Shown here in pieces: positions 35,451-47,198 of a stretch of 64,000 bases of DNA; the first letter of the stretch is position 1, and every line of letters begins with the position of its first letter. The stretch covers positions 59,449,507 through 59,513,506 of the forward strand of contig NC_080044.1 of the NCBI RefSeq assembly GCF_012489685.1. Reading direction: 5' to 3'. Source of the stretch: Lotus japonicus (taxonomy: Eukaryota > Streptophyta > Magnoliopsida > Fabales > Fabaceae). A program made the translations under genes and the position numbers. The notes below the pieces were generated by a model that had not been told where the DNA came from, made no database searches, and worked only from the letters and a program-made list of their open reading frames with translations.

Positions 35451-37150
35451 ACTCACTCCAAGAGTAAGTCATTTAAGTCACTCCAAATCTTTAACCGTTC
35501 ATTATATTACAATCTAAAGGCTCATATTCATCACTAATTCCCTCACGTGATTTCACAAAACCTGGCACAGGGAGAAACGTCGATAAAATTTTCTCATCCT
35601 TGCAGCGCTAAACCAAGCTGTCGAGAGGGTTGATCGATGGCGGAGGTGAATCCTATTTCTCTGCTGCCGCAACCTCCTTCGCCAAGGACTACTATCTCAA
35701 TCACTCATTCTATGGCTTCAGGTTCCGTTGATGAAACAAAGGTATTCTTATGTAATTTTGGGAAATTGGTATCATTACGTTGATAAATCATCTCTCAAGA
35801 ATTGTCCTATCATCTTGTTTGATTCTCCTTGGCTAGGCACCATTGTGCAGCGTTACATATCAATATCGTTTTAGGTGTCATGCATTAGGATTTCTCCTTG
35901 GCTGGTTTTCGTGTTTTATATCTGTACTGGGAGGGAGATGGTGTTTTGTTGCTAAACATATACTATTTCTAGCCACCACTACTATTTCTAAACTCAAACT
36001 AATATTTGTTTTTCTTTTAAATTCAGGGACAACAACTAATGGATGATAATGGTATTGGTTCATCTAGTAAGGATTTTACAACTAGTATACTGGATACTTC
36101 AGATATAGGTGGGGAATTGAATAGCAAACCTGAAATTGGGATGGAATTTGAGTCCATTGAAAAGGTTAGAGAATTTTATAATTCTTTTGCTAAGAAGAAT
36201 GGTTTTGGAGTCCGTGTTCGTTCAAGTAAACCAAAGAGAGCAGTTTTGGTATGTTGCAATGAAGGTCAACATAAAGTGAAGATCTCAAGAACTGAAGAAA
36301 TTCAAGATAGCACTAATCAAACTAAAAGAAAGTGCTCAACTATCCGAAGTGGTTGTGAGGCTTCACTTATTGTTTCAAGAGGCACAACCGAAAGTAAGTT
36401 GATGATAAAGTCTTTTAACAATGATCATAATCATGTCATGGTTAGTCCCAAAAGTGTGTCCTATATGAGGTGCCATAAAAAGATGAGTGTAGCAGCAAAG
36501 AGTCTTGTTGAAAAATTTGAAGAAGAAGGCATACCGACTGGAAAGGTTGCTGCAATTTTTAATGATGGTGACTCAACTTTCACTAATAGGGATTGTTGGA
36601 ATTACATTAGAAATGTTCGGAGAAAGAATTTAGATGTTGGGGATGCTCAAGCTGTTTTCGATTATTGTAAACGGAAACAAGTAGAAAATTCTAACTTTTT
36701 CTATGCAATCCAATGTGATGAAGATTCTCGGATGGTGAACTTGTTTTGGGTGGATGCTAGATCACGATTATCTTACCAACTCTTTGGGGATGTCATCACT
36801 TTTGATACCACTTATAAAACTAATAAGTATAGTATACCGTTTGCTCCATTTGTTGGGTTGAATAATCACTCTCAGTCTACTTTATATGGTTGTGCTTTAC
36901 TACAAGATGAATCAGAGGCTTCTTTTGTGTGGTTGTTTAAAACATGGCTTCAAGCAATGGGTGGAAAAAAACCTATATCTATCATAACTGATCAAGATTT
37001 AGCTATGAAAGCTGCTTTGGAAAAAGTCTTTCCAGAAAGTCGTCACGCTTGTGCTTGTGGCATATTATAAAGAAGTTTCCTGAGAAGTTAGCTCACATAT
37101 ATCACAAACAATCTATTTTCAAGCGAGATATGAAAAGATGCATTCGAGGT

Positions 37151-38025
37151 TGTTAGAACATGTTGCCATGCATTTTGTCAAAACAACCGATTGTCGAAGC
37201 AGATGTCGTGGCATCTGACCTCGTGAAGCTAGGGCATCAGTCGTCAGCTTGTGTTTATGTTGTGGGCCCTCTAAAGATTTACTGAAGATATGTTTTTGAG
37301 TTACTTGAGGAGCAAGTAGCTATTCCAGAAGGGTTTATTTGTTGGGTTGTTATTTGTTGAAACAATCTTTGTTAAAAGATTGGTTTCTATCTTTACTTGT
37401 GCAATAAGAAACCGAATCTATCAAGATTGCGTTTTGAATTGCTGTTACTGCAATCTGCTTCTTCAGCCCGTGCCAACCCTAAAGCCCATGCTACCGCTGC
37501 TGAAGTCTATAAAAGGATAAAGACCTAAAACATGAAGGTATCGAAGCTGATAGAGAGAGATCGAGTGTTTTAGGATTTGTTAATTGTGCTTTGTCCTTGT
37601 TAGTTGTGAATCTGTCTTTGCTCACTGATTCTATAAAGCAAAGAGAGATTCTGTGTGTTTGATTGCGTTCAAACTGTACTTGTTCATTGTGTTCACCAAT
37701 CACTGTGGCAGTGATTGAGAGAAAGTGAGAGGGGCTCTCATACTTAGGTTGAGATTCTAAGTAGAAATACACTGGGTAGATTAGGAAGTGAACTATGAAC
37801 TGAATTGTTCATGAGTGTCTGTAATTCCTGAGTCTTGAGATAGTGGATTTCCTTTCTTTGGGTGCAAACCCTCCAGACGTAGGTGAAAGTTTTCACTGAA
37901 CTGGGTTAACAATCACTGTGTGTTATTGTTTCTGTTGTTAAGTTTTGTTTTATTGTTAAGCGATTGTCGAACCTCTTGTTCCAGCATCGTGCAGGACAAT
38001 CGTATCAGAGGGAACCTGAATTACA
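37151..38025 (+). repeat. 5' LTR of the SIRE-type element
   Basis: 875 bp, TG..CA ends, nearly identical to the 3' LTR at 45700-46578. Confidence 0.96.
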
Positions 38026-38027
38026 AT

Positions 38028-38039
38028 TGGCATCAGAGC
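38028..38039 (+). promoter_or_regulatory. Primer binding site of the SIRE-type element
   Basis: TGGCATCAGAGC, two bases after the 5' LTR. It differs by one base from the usual TGGTATCAGAGC (initiator tRNA-Met). Confidence 0.85.
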
Positions 38040-38090
38040 AGGCACCCTGTTCTGGTTGGGTGAGCTCCAGGGAGTTTTATTCAAGTTCTC

Positions 38091-41000
38091 ATGGATAACA
38101 AGGAGGGAGGATCAGTCAATAGGCCACCCATTCTGGATGGTACTAACTATGACTACTGGAAGGTTCGCATGACAACCTTTCTCAAATCAATTGACAACAA
38201 GACTTGGAAAGCTATTGTCAAGGGTTGGAAGCACCCCACTAAGGCTGAGGTTGAAGGCACCTCTACTACTGTTGTGGAAAAACCTGAAGAAGAATGGACC
38301 AGTGTTGAAGATGAAGCTGCTCTTGGAAATTCAAAGGCTCTAAATGCTATCTTTAATGGAGTTGACAAGAATATGTTTAGGCTGATCAATACGTGTACTG
38401 TGGCAAAGGATGCTTGGGAAATTCTGAAAACTGCACATGAAGGAACTACTCGAGTAAGGATGTCAAGGCTTCAGATGCTTACTACTCAATTTGAAAATTT
38501 GATGATGACTGAAGAAGAGACTATTTCAGAATTCCACATGCGTGTCCGTGACTCGTCTAATGCTTCATTTTCTTTGGGAGAACCTATGTCAGATGAGAAG
38601 CTTGTAAGGAAGATCTTGAGATCTCTTCCTCAGAAGTTTGCTATGAAAGTCACTGCAATTGAGGAGGCTCAAGACATTGAGAACATGAAGGTTGATGAAC
38701 TTATTGGCTCTTTGCAGACATTTGAGTTGAAACTGAGTGGAAAATCTGAGAAGAAGAATAAGAGTATTGCTTTTGTGTCAAACACTGATGAAGGTGATGA
38801 TGAAGATTGTGAGGGTGAAAATATTTCTGAGGCTCTGGTCATGCTAGCAAGAAAATTCAACAGAGCATTGAGAAAGATTGACAAAAGAACCAGGCCTAAT
38901 GTCCAGGACATGAAGTTCGATAACAAACCCAAGTTGTCCAATTCACAGAGGAAGACCAAAGAAGAAGAAAGATCTGGTCAGAATAAAGGAGTGCAGTGTC
39001 ATGAATGTGAAGGATATGGTCATATCAGGTCTGAATGCGCCACCTATCTAAAGAAGCAGAAGAAAGGTATGATGGTAACTTGGTCAGATGAAGACACTGA
39101 AGATAAGGAGGAGATATCTGTAAACAAAGTCAATGCTCTCTCTGGAACCATCTATGAGTCTGATACAAGTGATGAGGACATTACAGATGAGGAACTGGCT
39201 GAGACTTACAAGCTGCTACACATCAAGTGGGAAGAAGCATGTAAACTTGTGAGAGAAAAGCAAAGTGAGATAGAACAACTTGTCTCTCAGAATGAAAGGC
39301 TGAAAGAGCTCAGCACAAAGCTGAAGGAAGATCTGGAGGAATGGCAAAGTAAGTTTAATAATGCTGATGTTATGGAAAAAGCTAATCTAGTGTTGATTAA
39401 TGCAGGACTTCAAGAGGAAGTGGCAACTCTGACAAGAAAGCTTGAAGCTACTCACAAATCTGTTAGAATGTTGAACAGTGGTTCTGATATGCTTGATGAA
39501 ATTCTGAAAGAGACTAGCAAGCAAGGAGGGAGTTTGAAGGGAATTGGCTTTGACTATAGAACAACAAACAAAGAAAATCAGAAAGGTTCAAAGAAATTTG
39601 TGTCCGCTGCAAAACAAACTGAGTTCAAGAAGCCCAGAAATTATCAGTTGTCAGATTCATTGCCTCGACATGTACCTCTGCATGTGAAACCCCAACTTAA
39701 GCTTGACAAAACTGTACCTTGGAAGTGTCACTACTGTGGTAAGAATGGTCATATAAAGCCCTACTGTTACAGGTTATATGGTTATCCTCAGATGTACGAT
39801 AAAAAGCCTGTTCAGATGAGGAAGCAATGGAAGCCCAAGGGTGAAGTCAGATGTCAGGTAGCCTACACGTCTTTCAGAGCATCATCAAAGGAAGATTGGT
39901 ATTTTGATAGTGGCTGCTCAAAGCACATGACAGGAAACAAGAGCTTCTTGCAAGACATCAGAAGTCACTCCACCAACTATGTTACTTTTGGAGATGGAGC
40001 TAAAGGAAAGATCAAGGGAGTAGGAAAACTTGTTAGCACAGAATCTCCTAACTTGAACAATGTGTTACTTGTAAATGGTTTAACAGCCAACCTAATCAGC
40101 ATAAGTCAACTGTGTGATCAAGGATATGATGTGAAGTTCAATAAGATAGAATGTGTTGTGACCACTGATGATGAGAGAGTTGTGATGAGAGGAGTCAGAT
40201 CAAAAGACAACTGTTATATGTGGACATCAGAAGAAAAAGGTCATGTTTCCAGATGTTTGTTATCTAAAGAAGATGAGGTGAATGTATGGCATCAAAGACT
40301 AGGACATCTCAACTACAGAAGCATGCAAAAGATTCTTGCAGATGAAGCAATAAGGGGGCTGCCCAATTTGAGCTTGGGAGAAGGAAAGCTATGTGGAGAA
40401 TGTCAGATTGGTAAGCAAACCAAGGTGCCACACAAGATGCTCCAGCATCAGACCACGACAAAGGTTCTGGAGTTGCTTCACATGGATCTCATGGGTCCCA
40501 TGCAGGTTGAAAGCTTGGGAGGAAAAAGGTATGTATTTGTCTGTGTAGATGATTTTTCAAGGTATACATGGGTTGAATTTATGAGAGAAAAATCAGAGAC
40601 TTTTGAAATATTCAAGAATCTATGTATGAGACTTCAGAATGAGAAGGACTGTGTGATTGTAAGAATCAGAAGTGATCATGGAAGGGAGTTTGAGAATTCA
40701 AAATTCTTGGAGTTCTGTGGAACAGAAGGTATTAGCCATGAATTTTCTGCCCCCATCACACCACAGCAGAATGGAATAGTTGAAAGGAAAAATAAAACTC
40801 TCCAGGAATCAGCTAGAGTAATGTTACATGCTAAGAAGATTCCGCACCAGTTTTGGGCTGAAGCTATGAGTACTGCCTGTTACATACATAATAGAGTCAC
40901 CATCAGGGCAGGGACATCCTCTACACAGTATGAGCTATGGAAAGGTAGAAAGCTGTCTGTAAAATACTTTCACATATTTGGAAGTAAATGTTATATCCTT

Positions 41001-42938
41001 GCGGATCGTGATCCTAAGAGGAAGCTTGATCCTAGAAGTGATGATGGAATTTTCATGGGGTATTCTATGAACAGCAAAGCCTATAGAGTTTTTAACTCTC
41101 GCACAAGGACCATGATGGAATCTGTGAATGTGACTGTGGATGATGAACCAAGCAAGAAGGAAGAAGCAGTTTTGAATGAAGATGATGATGGTGCTGATGT
41201 TCCAGCCGATGCTCCAGCAACCGCCCTCGACAATGAGTCAGAAACAAGTGCTGATGAAAAGCAAGACAAAGATATCACATCAAACAAAGCTCCATCAATC
41301 AGGGTTCAGAAGAATCATCCTCAAGAAAACATTATTGGTAATCTTCAAGAAGGGGTGACTACCAGATCCAGGAGTATAATTGCTCACAGTTGTTTCATCT
41401 CTAAGATAGAACCCAAGAATGTCAATGAAGCTCTCACTGATGAATACTGGATAAATGCTATGCAAGAGGAGCTAGAGCAGTTCAGGAGAAATGAAGTGCG
41501 GGAGTTAGTGCCTAGACCTGAAGGAGTAAACATCATTGGCACTAAGTGGATCTTCAAGAACAAATCAGATGAAACTGGAACAGTCACAAGGAATAAAGCA
41601 AGGCTAGTTGCTCAAGGATATACTCAGATAGAAGGAGTTGATTTTGATGAAACCTTTGCTCCAGTAGCTAGACTGGAATCTATAAGACTCTTATTAGGTG
41701 TTGCTTGTCTCTTGAAGTTCAGACTTTATCAGATGGATGTGAAGAGTGCTTTTCTGAATGGCTATTTGAGTGAAGAAGTTTATGTTGAACAACATAAAGG
41801 ATTTACAGATCCACATCATCCAGATCATGTGTACAAGTTGAGGAAGGCCTTGTATGGCTTGAAGCAAGCACCTAGGGCTTGGTATGAAAAGTTAACTGAA
41901 TTCCTTGTAAGCAATGGTTACAGTAAGGGTGGAATTGATAAAACTCTGTTTGTGAAGAATGACAAAGGTAAGCTCATGATAGCACAGATTTATGTGGATG
42001 ACATTGTCTTTGGAGGAATGTCGAACTCAATGGTGGAGCATTTCGTCCGACAAATGAAATCTGAATTTGAGATGAGCCTAGTTGGTGAATTGAACTATTT
42101 TCTAGGACTACAAGTGAAACAAATGGAGGATTCTATGTTCATATCACAGAGTAAGTATGCTAAAGGGTTAGTCAAGAAGTTTGGGCTTGAAAAGGCTGGT
42201 CACAAGAGAACTCCTGCTGCTACACACATCAAACTTTCCAAGGATGAACAGGGGGAAGATGTTGATCAAAGTCTCAATAGAAGCATGATTGGAAGCTTGT
42301 TGTATCTCACTGCTAGCAGGCCAGACATCACATTTGCTGTCGGAGTTTGTGCTAGGTATCAGGCAGCTCCTAAAGCCAGTCATCTGCTACAAGTCAAGAG
42401 AATTATCAAGTACATCAATGGCACAAGTGACTATGGTATTCTCTATACTCATGATACAAATTCCTCTTTAGTTGGATTCTGTGATGCAGATTGGGCAGGT
42501 AGTGCAGATGATCGAAAGAGCACATCTGGTGGATGTTTCTTCCTAGGGAATAATTTGATTTCATGGTTTAGCAAGAAGCAGAATTGTGTCTCATTGTCTA
42601 CAGCTGAAGCAGAATATATTGCAGCAGGAAGTAGTTGTACACAACTCATGTGGATGAAGCAAATGCTAAAGCAGTATGATGTTGAATAGGATGTCATGAC
42701 ATTGTACTGCTACAATCTCAGTGCAATTAATATTTCTAAGAATCCCATACAGCATAGCAGGACCAAGCATATTGACATTAGACATCATTTTATTAGAGAC
42801 TTGGTGGAAGATAAAATTGTTAATTTGGATCATGTTACAACTGACAAGCAATTGGCTGATATTTTCACAAAACCCCTTGATGCAATCACTTTTGAAAAAT
42901 TAAGAGGAAGTCTAGGGATTTGTCTTTCTGATGCATAG
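38091..42938 (+). pseudogene. SIRE-type gag-pol polyprotein with one internal stop
   Basis: The open frame is 1532 codons from ATG 38091 to TAG 42687-42689, then resumes in frame to TAG 42936-42938. Domains in order (approximate residues): gag of the UBN2 type (1-220), zinc knuckle [14 protein letters not shown] (302), coiled coil (380-470), a second knuckle [14 protein letters not shown] (546), aspartic protease FDSGCSKHM (605), integrase with HMDLMGP and SDHGREF (796-960), RT with YVDD (1302) and RNase H with FCDADWAG (1464). The internal TAG replaces a position that is usually Gln. After it, the RNase H motif YCDN reads YCYN (TAC at 42711-42713), so a catalytic Asp appears lost. Otherwise remarkably intact, fitting a recent insertion. 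Confidence 0.93.
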
Positions 42939-43173
42939 AAATTAGCGTGCCCCAGTGTGTTAACGGCTAGTTTATTCTTGGTCATCATTAACTGCCGTTG
43001 TGACATCAGCAAAAAGAAAGTTACTTCATGGTTCACTTATCCTATAACTACCTCCAACGGGCAAATTGTGTTCTCTCAACCGCCTGTACATCTATCTACT
43101 TCCAGTCGTATCATCTCTCATTTGCAATTCTGTTTCGTTGTTCTGTACTCTGTTTATAATTGCTTTCGATTCA

Positions 43174-45023
43174 TCATGTCTCAAAGTTCAGGAAAGAAGG
43201 AATCTGTCAAGGCCAAGATTGAAAGAACTGTTAAAGAGGTCAAGTGTATGGGTTTGAAGAGTGATTCTTCTCAACCATCTTCTGTGTCCATGAAAGCTCC
43301 CAAGAAGATGAGATCAAGAAACCCAACGTGTAAGGTCTACAAATCACAGGTCAAGAACAGCAAAACCCCAAATGTTCCTATCCTTGAGGATGTTCCTGAC
43401 GAAGAGGAAATCAATGATGAAGATTCTCCTGTGAAATCGCCCCCTGATGTTGTGCCTGATGTTGAGACATCTGGGTCTAAGGAAAGTTCTGCTCAAGAAA
43501 ATTCTGGAAAGGATTCCACTTCTCATGAAGATTCAGGTGGTGCTACCCAGCCTGATATCTCTGTATCATCCTCTTCAAAGGATGCTGATTCAAAGAATGA
43601 TAACTCTGCGGATATCAATTCTGAAGAGCCAATCCAGGATCCAGCCACTGTTCAGAACATCTCTGATGATGCTTCTGATGATGTTCCTCTGACTGAGACC
43701 TTTGCTGATAGTATTGCTGCGAGGATGAAGAAGAAAAGAAGGATTTCTTCTCCTGAAATCACTCCTACTCCATCAAAGAAATCCAGACAGGCCAGTGTGA
43801 AGAGTAAGGGAAAGTAAAAGGAAGACAAGACTCCCACTGAGAAGAAGAAGAGGAAGATTCCAGTTGAAGTTGAAGACTCTGAGTCAGATGTTGAAGTCGG
43901 TATCCAGGACATTCGATCTTCTGAGAAAAAGAAGTTTTCTGGTAAGCGTATTCCTCAGAATGTTCCTGCTGTTCCTATTGATAGAGTGTCTTTCCACTTA
44001 GAAGAGAATGTTCAGAAGTGGAAGTTTGTTTGCAAGAGGAGAATGGCCAAGGAAAGGGAAGTTGGTTCTGATGTTCTTGAATGCAGAGATGTAATTGCAC
44101 TAATTGAGAAAGCAGGTCTGATGAAGACTATTCAGAATGTTAGAAGGTGTTATGAGAAGCTTGTGAGAGAGTTCTTGGTGAATCTCTCTGTTGATGTAGG
44201 ACTTCCTGAAAGTGCAGAATTCAGGAAAATCTATGTGAGGGCTGAATGTGTGATGTTTTCTCCTGCTGTTGTCAATCAAGCACTTGGCAGAAGTGCTATT
44301 GAATTTGTTGATGAAGAAGTGTCCATGGATGATGTTGCCAAGGAGCTTACTGCAGGTCATGTGAAGAAGTGGCCCAGCAAGAAGTTGTTGTCTACTGGAA
44401 ATCTAAGTGTGAAGTATGCTATCCTTAACAGGATTGGTGCTGTGAATTGGGTTCCTACTCAGCATACCTCTGGTGTTTCTGCAACGCTTGCCAAGTTGAT
44501 CTGCAGGATTGGCAAGTCTATTGCTTTTGATTTTGGAACTTTTGTGTTTGAGCAGACATTGAAGCATGTTGATACTTGTGCAGTGAAGCTGCCTGTTTCA
44601 TTTCCTTCACTTCTTACTGAGATCATTCTGAAGCAACATCCTCAGATTCTCAGGGCTGATGATGTGGCTATGCCTCGTGGAGTTCCAATCACTTTGGATC
44701 AACGTTTGTTTCTGGAGCCACATGTTCTAGACATTGCCTTACCAACCAGCAGAACATCTGCTCCTCCTGTGACTGAATCTGGTACTAAGGCCATAATTGC
44801 TGAATTACTGGAAGTCTCCAAGGCTTTGGAGGAGACAATCAGGGTGAGCACTTCCAGGAAGCTCAAAGTTGATGCGTTACTACACAAGCTTCAAGAAGAA
44901 GAACGTCAAGGTGGTGAGCACAGTGCTGCTGCTACAGCTGCTCAGAAAGCAAGTAATGAAGAGGAGGAAGGATCTGAAGAAAGAGCAGAAGGGTCTGGGG
45001 AGGAGTCAAGTTCTGAAGACTAG
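43174..45023 (+). pseudogene. SIRE-type env-like ORF downstream of pol, same frame, one internal stop
   Basis: The protein begins with a Ser/Lys/Asp-rich, low-complexity half and has a helical C-terminal half with EENVQKWKFVCKRRMA, FRKIYVRAECVMFSP and an acidic tail, as in the extra ORF of legume SIRE-like elements. It lies in the same reading frame as pol. The frame from the pol stop (TAG 42936-42938) to the ATG at 43174 is also open and includes hydrophobic stretches, so expression by stop readthrough is possible, as reported for soybean SIRE1. A TAA at 43815-43817 interrupts it; the frame reopens at once and runs to 45023. The function of this ORF in SIRE elements is not settled. Confidence 0.8.
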
Positions 45024-45699
45024 TTTGCTCTGATCTTGTGCTATTTTCTTTTGTTTTTGGATGCACCCTTTGAAAATTTGTGCTAAAAAGGGGGAGTAGT
45101 TGAGATTGAAGATTCTATCTGCTATGTGGTGTAATATTTTGTGCAACTGCTGTGAAGACGTATATTTCTACTGTGAAGTTTCTTCTGCTATGTGTGTTCT
45201 GATCGTGTTAGCTCTGATAGTGTTAGCTTTGGTTTGTTTAATTTGAAGACAAGTTCAAGATCATGGCTATGTTTGTTTCAAGAGGCATTTTCTGATAGCA
45301 GTATTTCTGATAGCTTATGGGTTGCTAACTTCTGATAGCAGTAGTTCTGATTATGGGTTGCTAACTTCTGATAGCAGTAGTTCTGAAACGTTGCATCTGA
45401 TTAGCAGTATTTCTGACAGCTTATGTGTTGCCAACTTCTGAAGGCAGTATTTCTGAAACGTTGATGTTTTAAGCTGATCTATTTTGGTGTCATCATATGC
45501 TAAGGCCTGATTGTACTTCTGGTTGTGTGTTTGTGCTGCTAAGTGTTTTTGTTCCAACTATGTCTTCTGAAGAATGGTAGTTGGTTGTGTAGTTGCATCA
45601 GTTGAGGGGGAGATCTGACTAAGGGGGAGAATTGTTTCTCTAGTTTTTATCCTCTCTAATTGTGAGTTGTTTTAGACAAAATTTGACAAAGAGGGAGAT
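45024..45699 (+). other. SIRE 3' untranslated region with short repeats and polypurine tract
   Basis: No coding frame. The phrase TTCTGATAGCAGTA or a variant recurs about six times between 45290 and 45470. The purine-rich AAAGAGGGAGAT (about 45688-45699) directly precedes the 3' LTR. Confidence 0.8.
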
Positions 45700-46578
45700 T
45701 GTTAGAACATGTTGCCATGCATTTTGTCAAAACAACCGATTGTCGAAGCAGATGTCGTGGCATCTGACCTCGTGAAGCTAGGGCATCAGTCGTCAGCTTG
45801 TGTTTCTGTTGTGGGCCCTCTAAAGATTTACTGAAGATATGTTTTTGAGTTACTTGAGGAGCAAGTAGCTATTCCATAAGGGTTTATTTGTTGGGTTGTT
45901 ATTTGTTGAAACAATCTTTGTTAAAAGATTGGTTTCTATCTTTACTTGTGCAATAAGAAACCGAATCTATCAAGATTGCGTTTTGAATTGCTGTTACTGC
46001 AATCTGTTTCTTCAGCCCGTGCCAACCCTAAAGCCCATGCTACCGCTGCTGAAGTCTATAAAAGGATGAAGACCTAAAACATGAAGGTGTCGAAGCTGAT
46101 AGAGAGAGAGAGATCGAGTGTTTTAGGATTTGTTAATTGTGCTTTGTCCTTGTTAGTTGTGAATCTGTCTTTGCTCACTGATTCTATAAAGCAAAGAGAG
46201 ATTATGTGTGTTTGATTGCGTTCAAACTCTACTTGTTCATTGTGTTCACCAATCACTGTGGCAGTGATTGAGAGAAAGTGAGAGGGGCTCTCATACTTAG
46301 GTTGAGATTCTAAGTAGAAATACACTGGGTAGATTAGGAAGTGAACTATGAACTGAGTTGTTCATGAGTGTCTGTAATTCCTGAGTCTTGAGATAGTGGA
46401 TTTCCTTTCTTTGGGTGCAAACCCTCCAGACGTAGGTGAAAGTTTTCACTGAACTGGGTTAACAATCACTGTGTGTTATTGTTTCTGTTGTTAAGTTTTG
46501 TTTTATTGTTAAGCGATTGTTGAACCTCTTGTTCCAGCATCGTGCAGGACAATCGTATCATAGGGAACCTGAATTACA
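45700..46578 (+). repeat. 3' LTR of the SIRE-type element
   Basis: 879 bp. Differs from the 5' LTR by about 10 substitutions and a 4-bp GA expansion near 46105. Confidence 0.96.
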
Positions 46579-47198
46579 GAGGTTCACATAGCATTCAAAG
46601 TTTTGAAGAAGAATGGATGCGCATAATGGTCGAGTATAACTTGAAGGAAAATGAATGGCTTCAAGGGTTATATAAGATTAGAGAACTTGGATACCAATTT
46701 ATAACAGGAGTACATTCTTTGCTGGAATGAATACTACTCAAAGAAGTGAAAGTATTAATGTTTTCTTTGATTCTTTTGTTGATGCATCAACAACATTACA
46801 AGAATTTGTGTTGAAGTTTGAGAAAGCTGTTGAAAGTCGCTTAGAGGCAGAACGAAAGGAAAATTATGAATCAAGGCATAAGTCTCGTATTTTGAGTACC
46901 AGGTCAAAACTTGAGGAGCATGCGGCATCTATATACACCAGAAATATTTTTGCTAAATTTAAAGGTGAGCTAGAGAAAATCAACCAATTCACTAGACATA
47001 AGATTAGAAGAGATGGGCCTAAATATGTGTATCAGGTGTCCAATTGCTATGATGCTCGAGATACTTTCACTGTTGATATAGACTTAGACTCACAGATTGC
47101 TAAATGTGGTTGTGAACTATATGAATTTATGGGGATATTGTGCCGACACATACTAGTAATTTTCCAAGCAAAGGGAGTTGTTCAGATTCCTAGTCATC

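Larger units (their letters stand above)
37151..46578 (+). mobile_element. Complete Ty1/copia retrotransposon of SIRE type, 9428 bp
   Basis: The duplication GAGGT is present at 37146-37150 and 46579-46583. The 5' LTR is 37151-38025 and the 3' LTR 45700-46578, both TGTTAGAACATG..GAATTACA. They differ by about 10 substitutions and one 4-bp indel by eye (about 1 percent). The primer site is 38028-38039 and the polypurine tract about 45688-45699. Gag-pol is followed by an env-like ORF, the arrangement of the SIRE/Maximus lineage. It sits inside the FAR1-related gene. Confidence 0.96.
35637..47198 (+). pseudogene. Second FAR1-related (FRS)/MULE transposase gene, split by a copia element
   Basis: Exon 1 (35637-35741) starts at ATG and encodes 35 residues. 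The intron is 35742-36026 (GTATTC..AATTCAG), and exon 2 continues in phase. The FAR1 DNA-binding domain (GMEFESIEKVREFYNSF, CC..GC..HNH) precedes the MULE core (FDTTYKTNKY, SIITDQDLAM). A missing base near 37042 breaks the frame at the FPESRH-CxWH motif. Coding is then cut at 37150 by the SIRE element and resumes at 46584 in the same codon context. Another missing base lies near 46695. The SWIM finger (KCGCELY..CRHIL, about 47105-47150) follows, and homology stops near 47198, before the usual end. Probably once an autonomous MULE or a derived host gene; now inactive. Confidence 0.88.
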
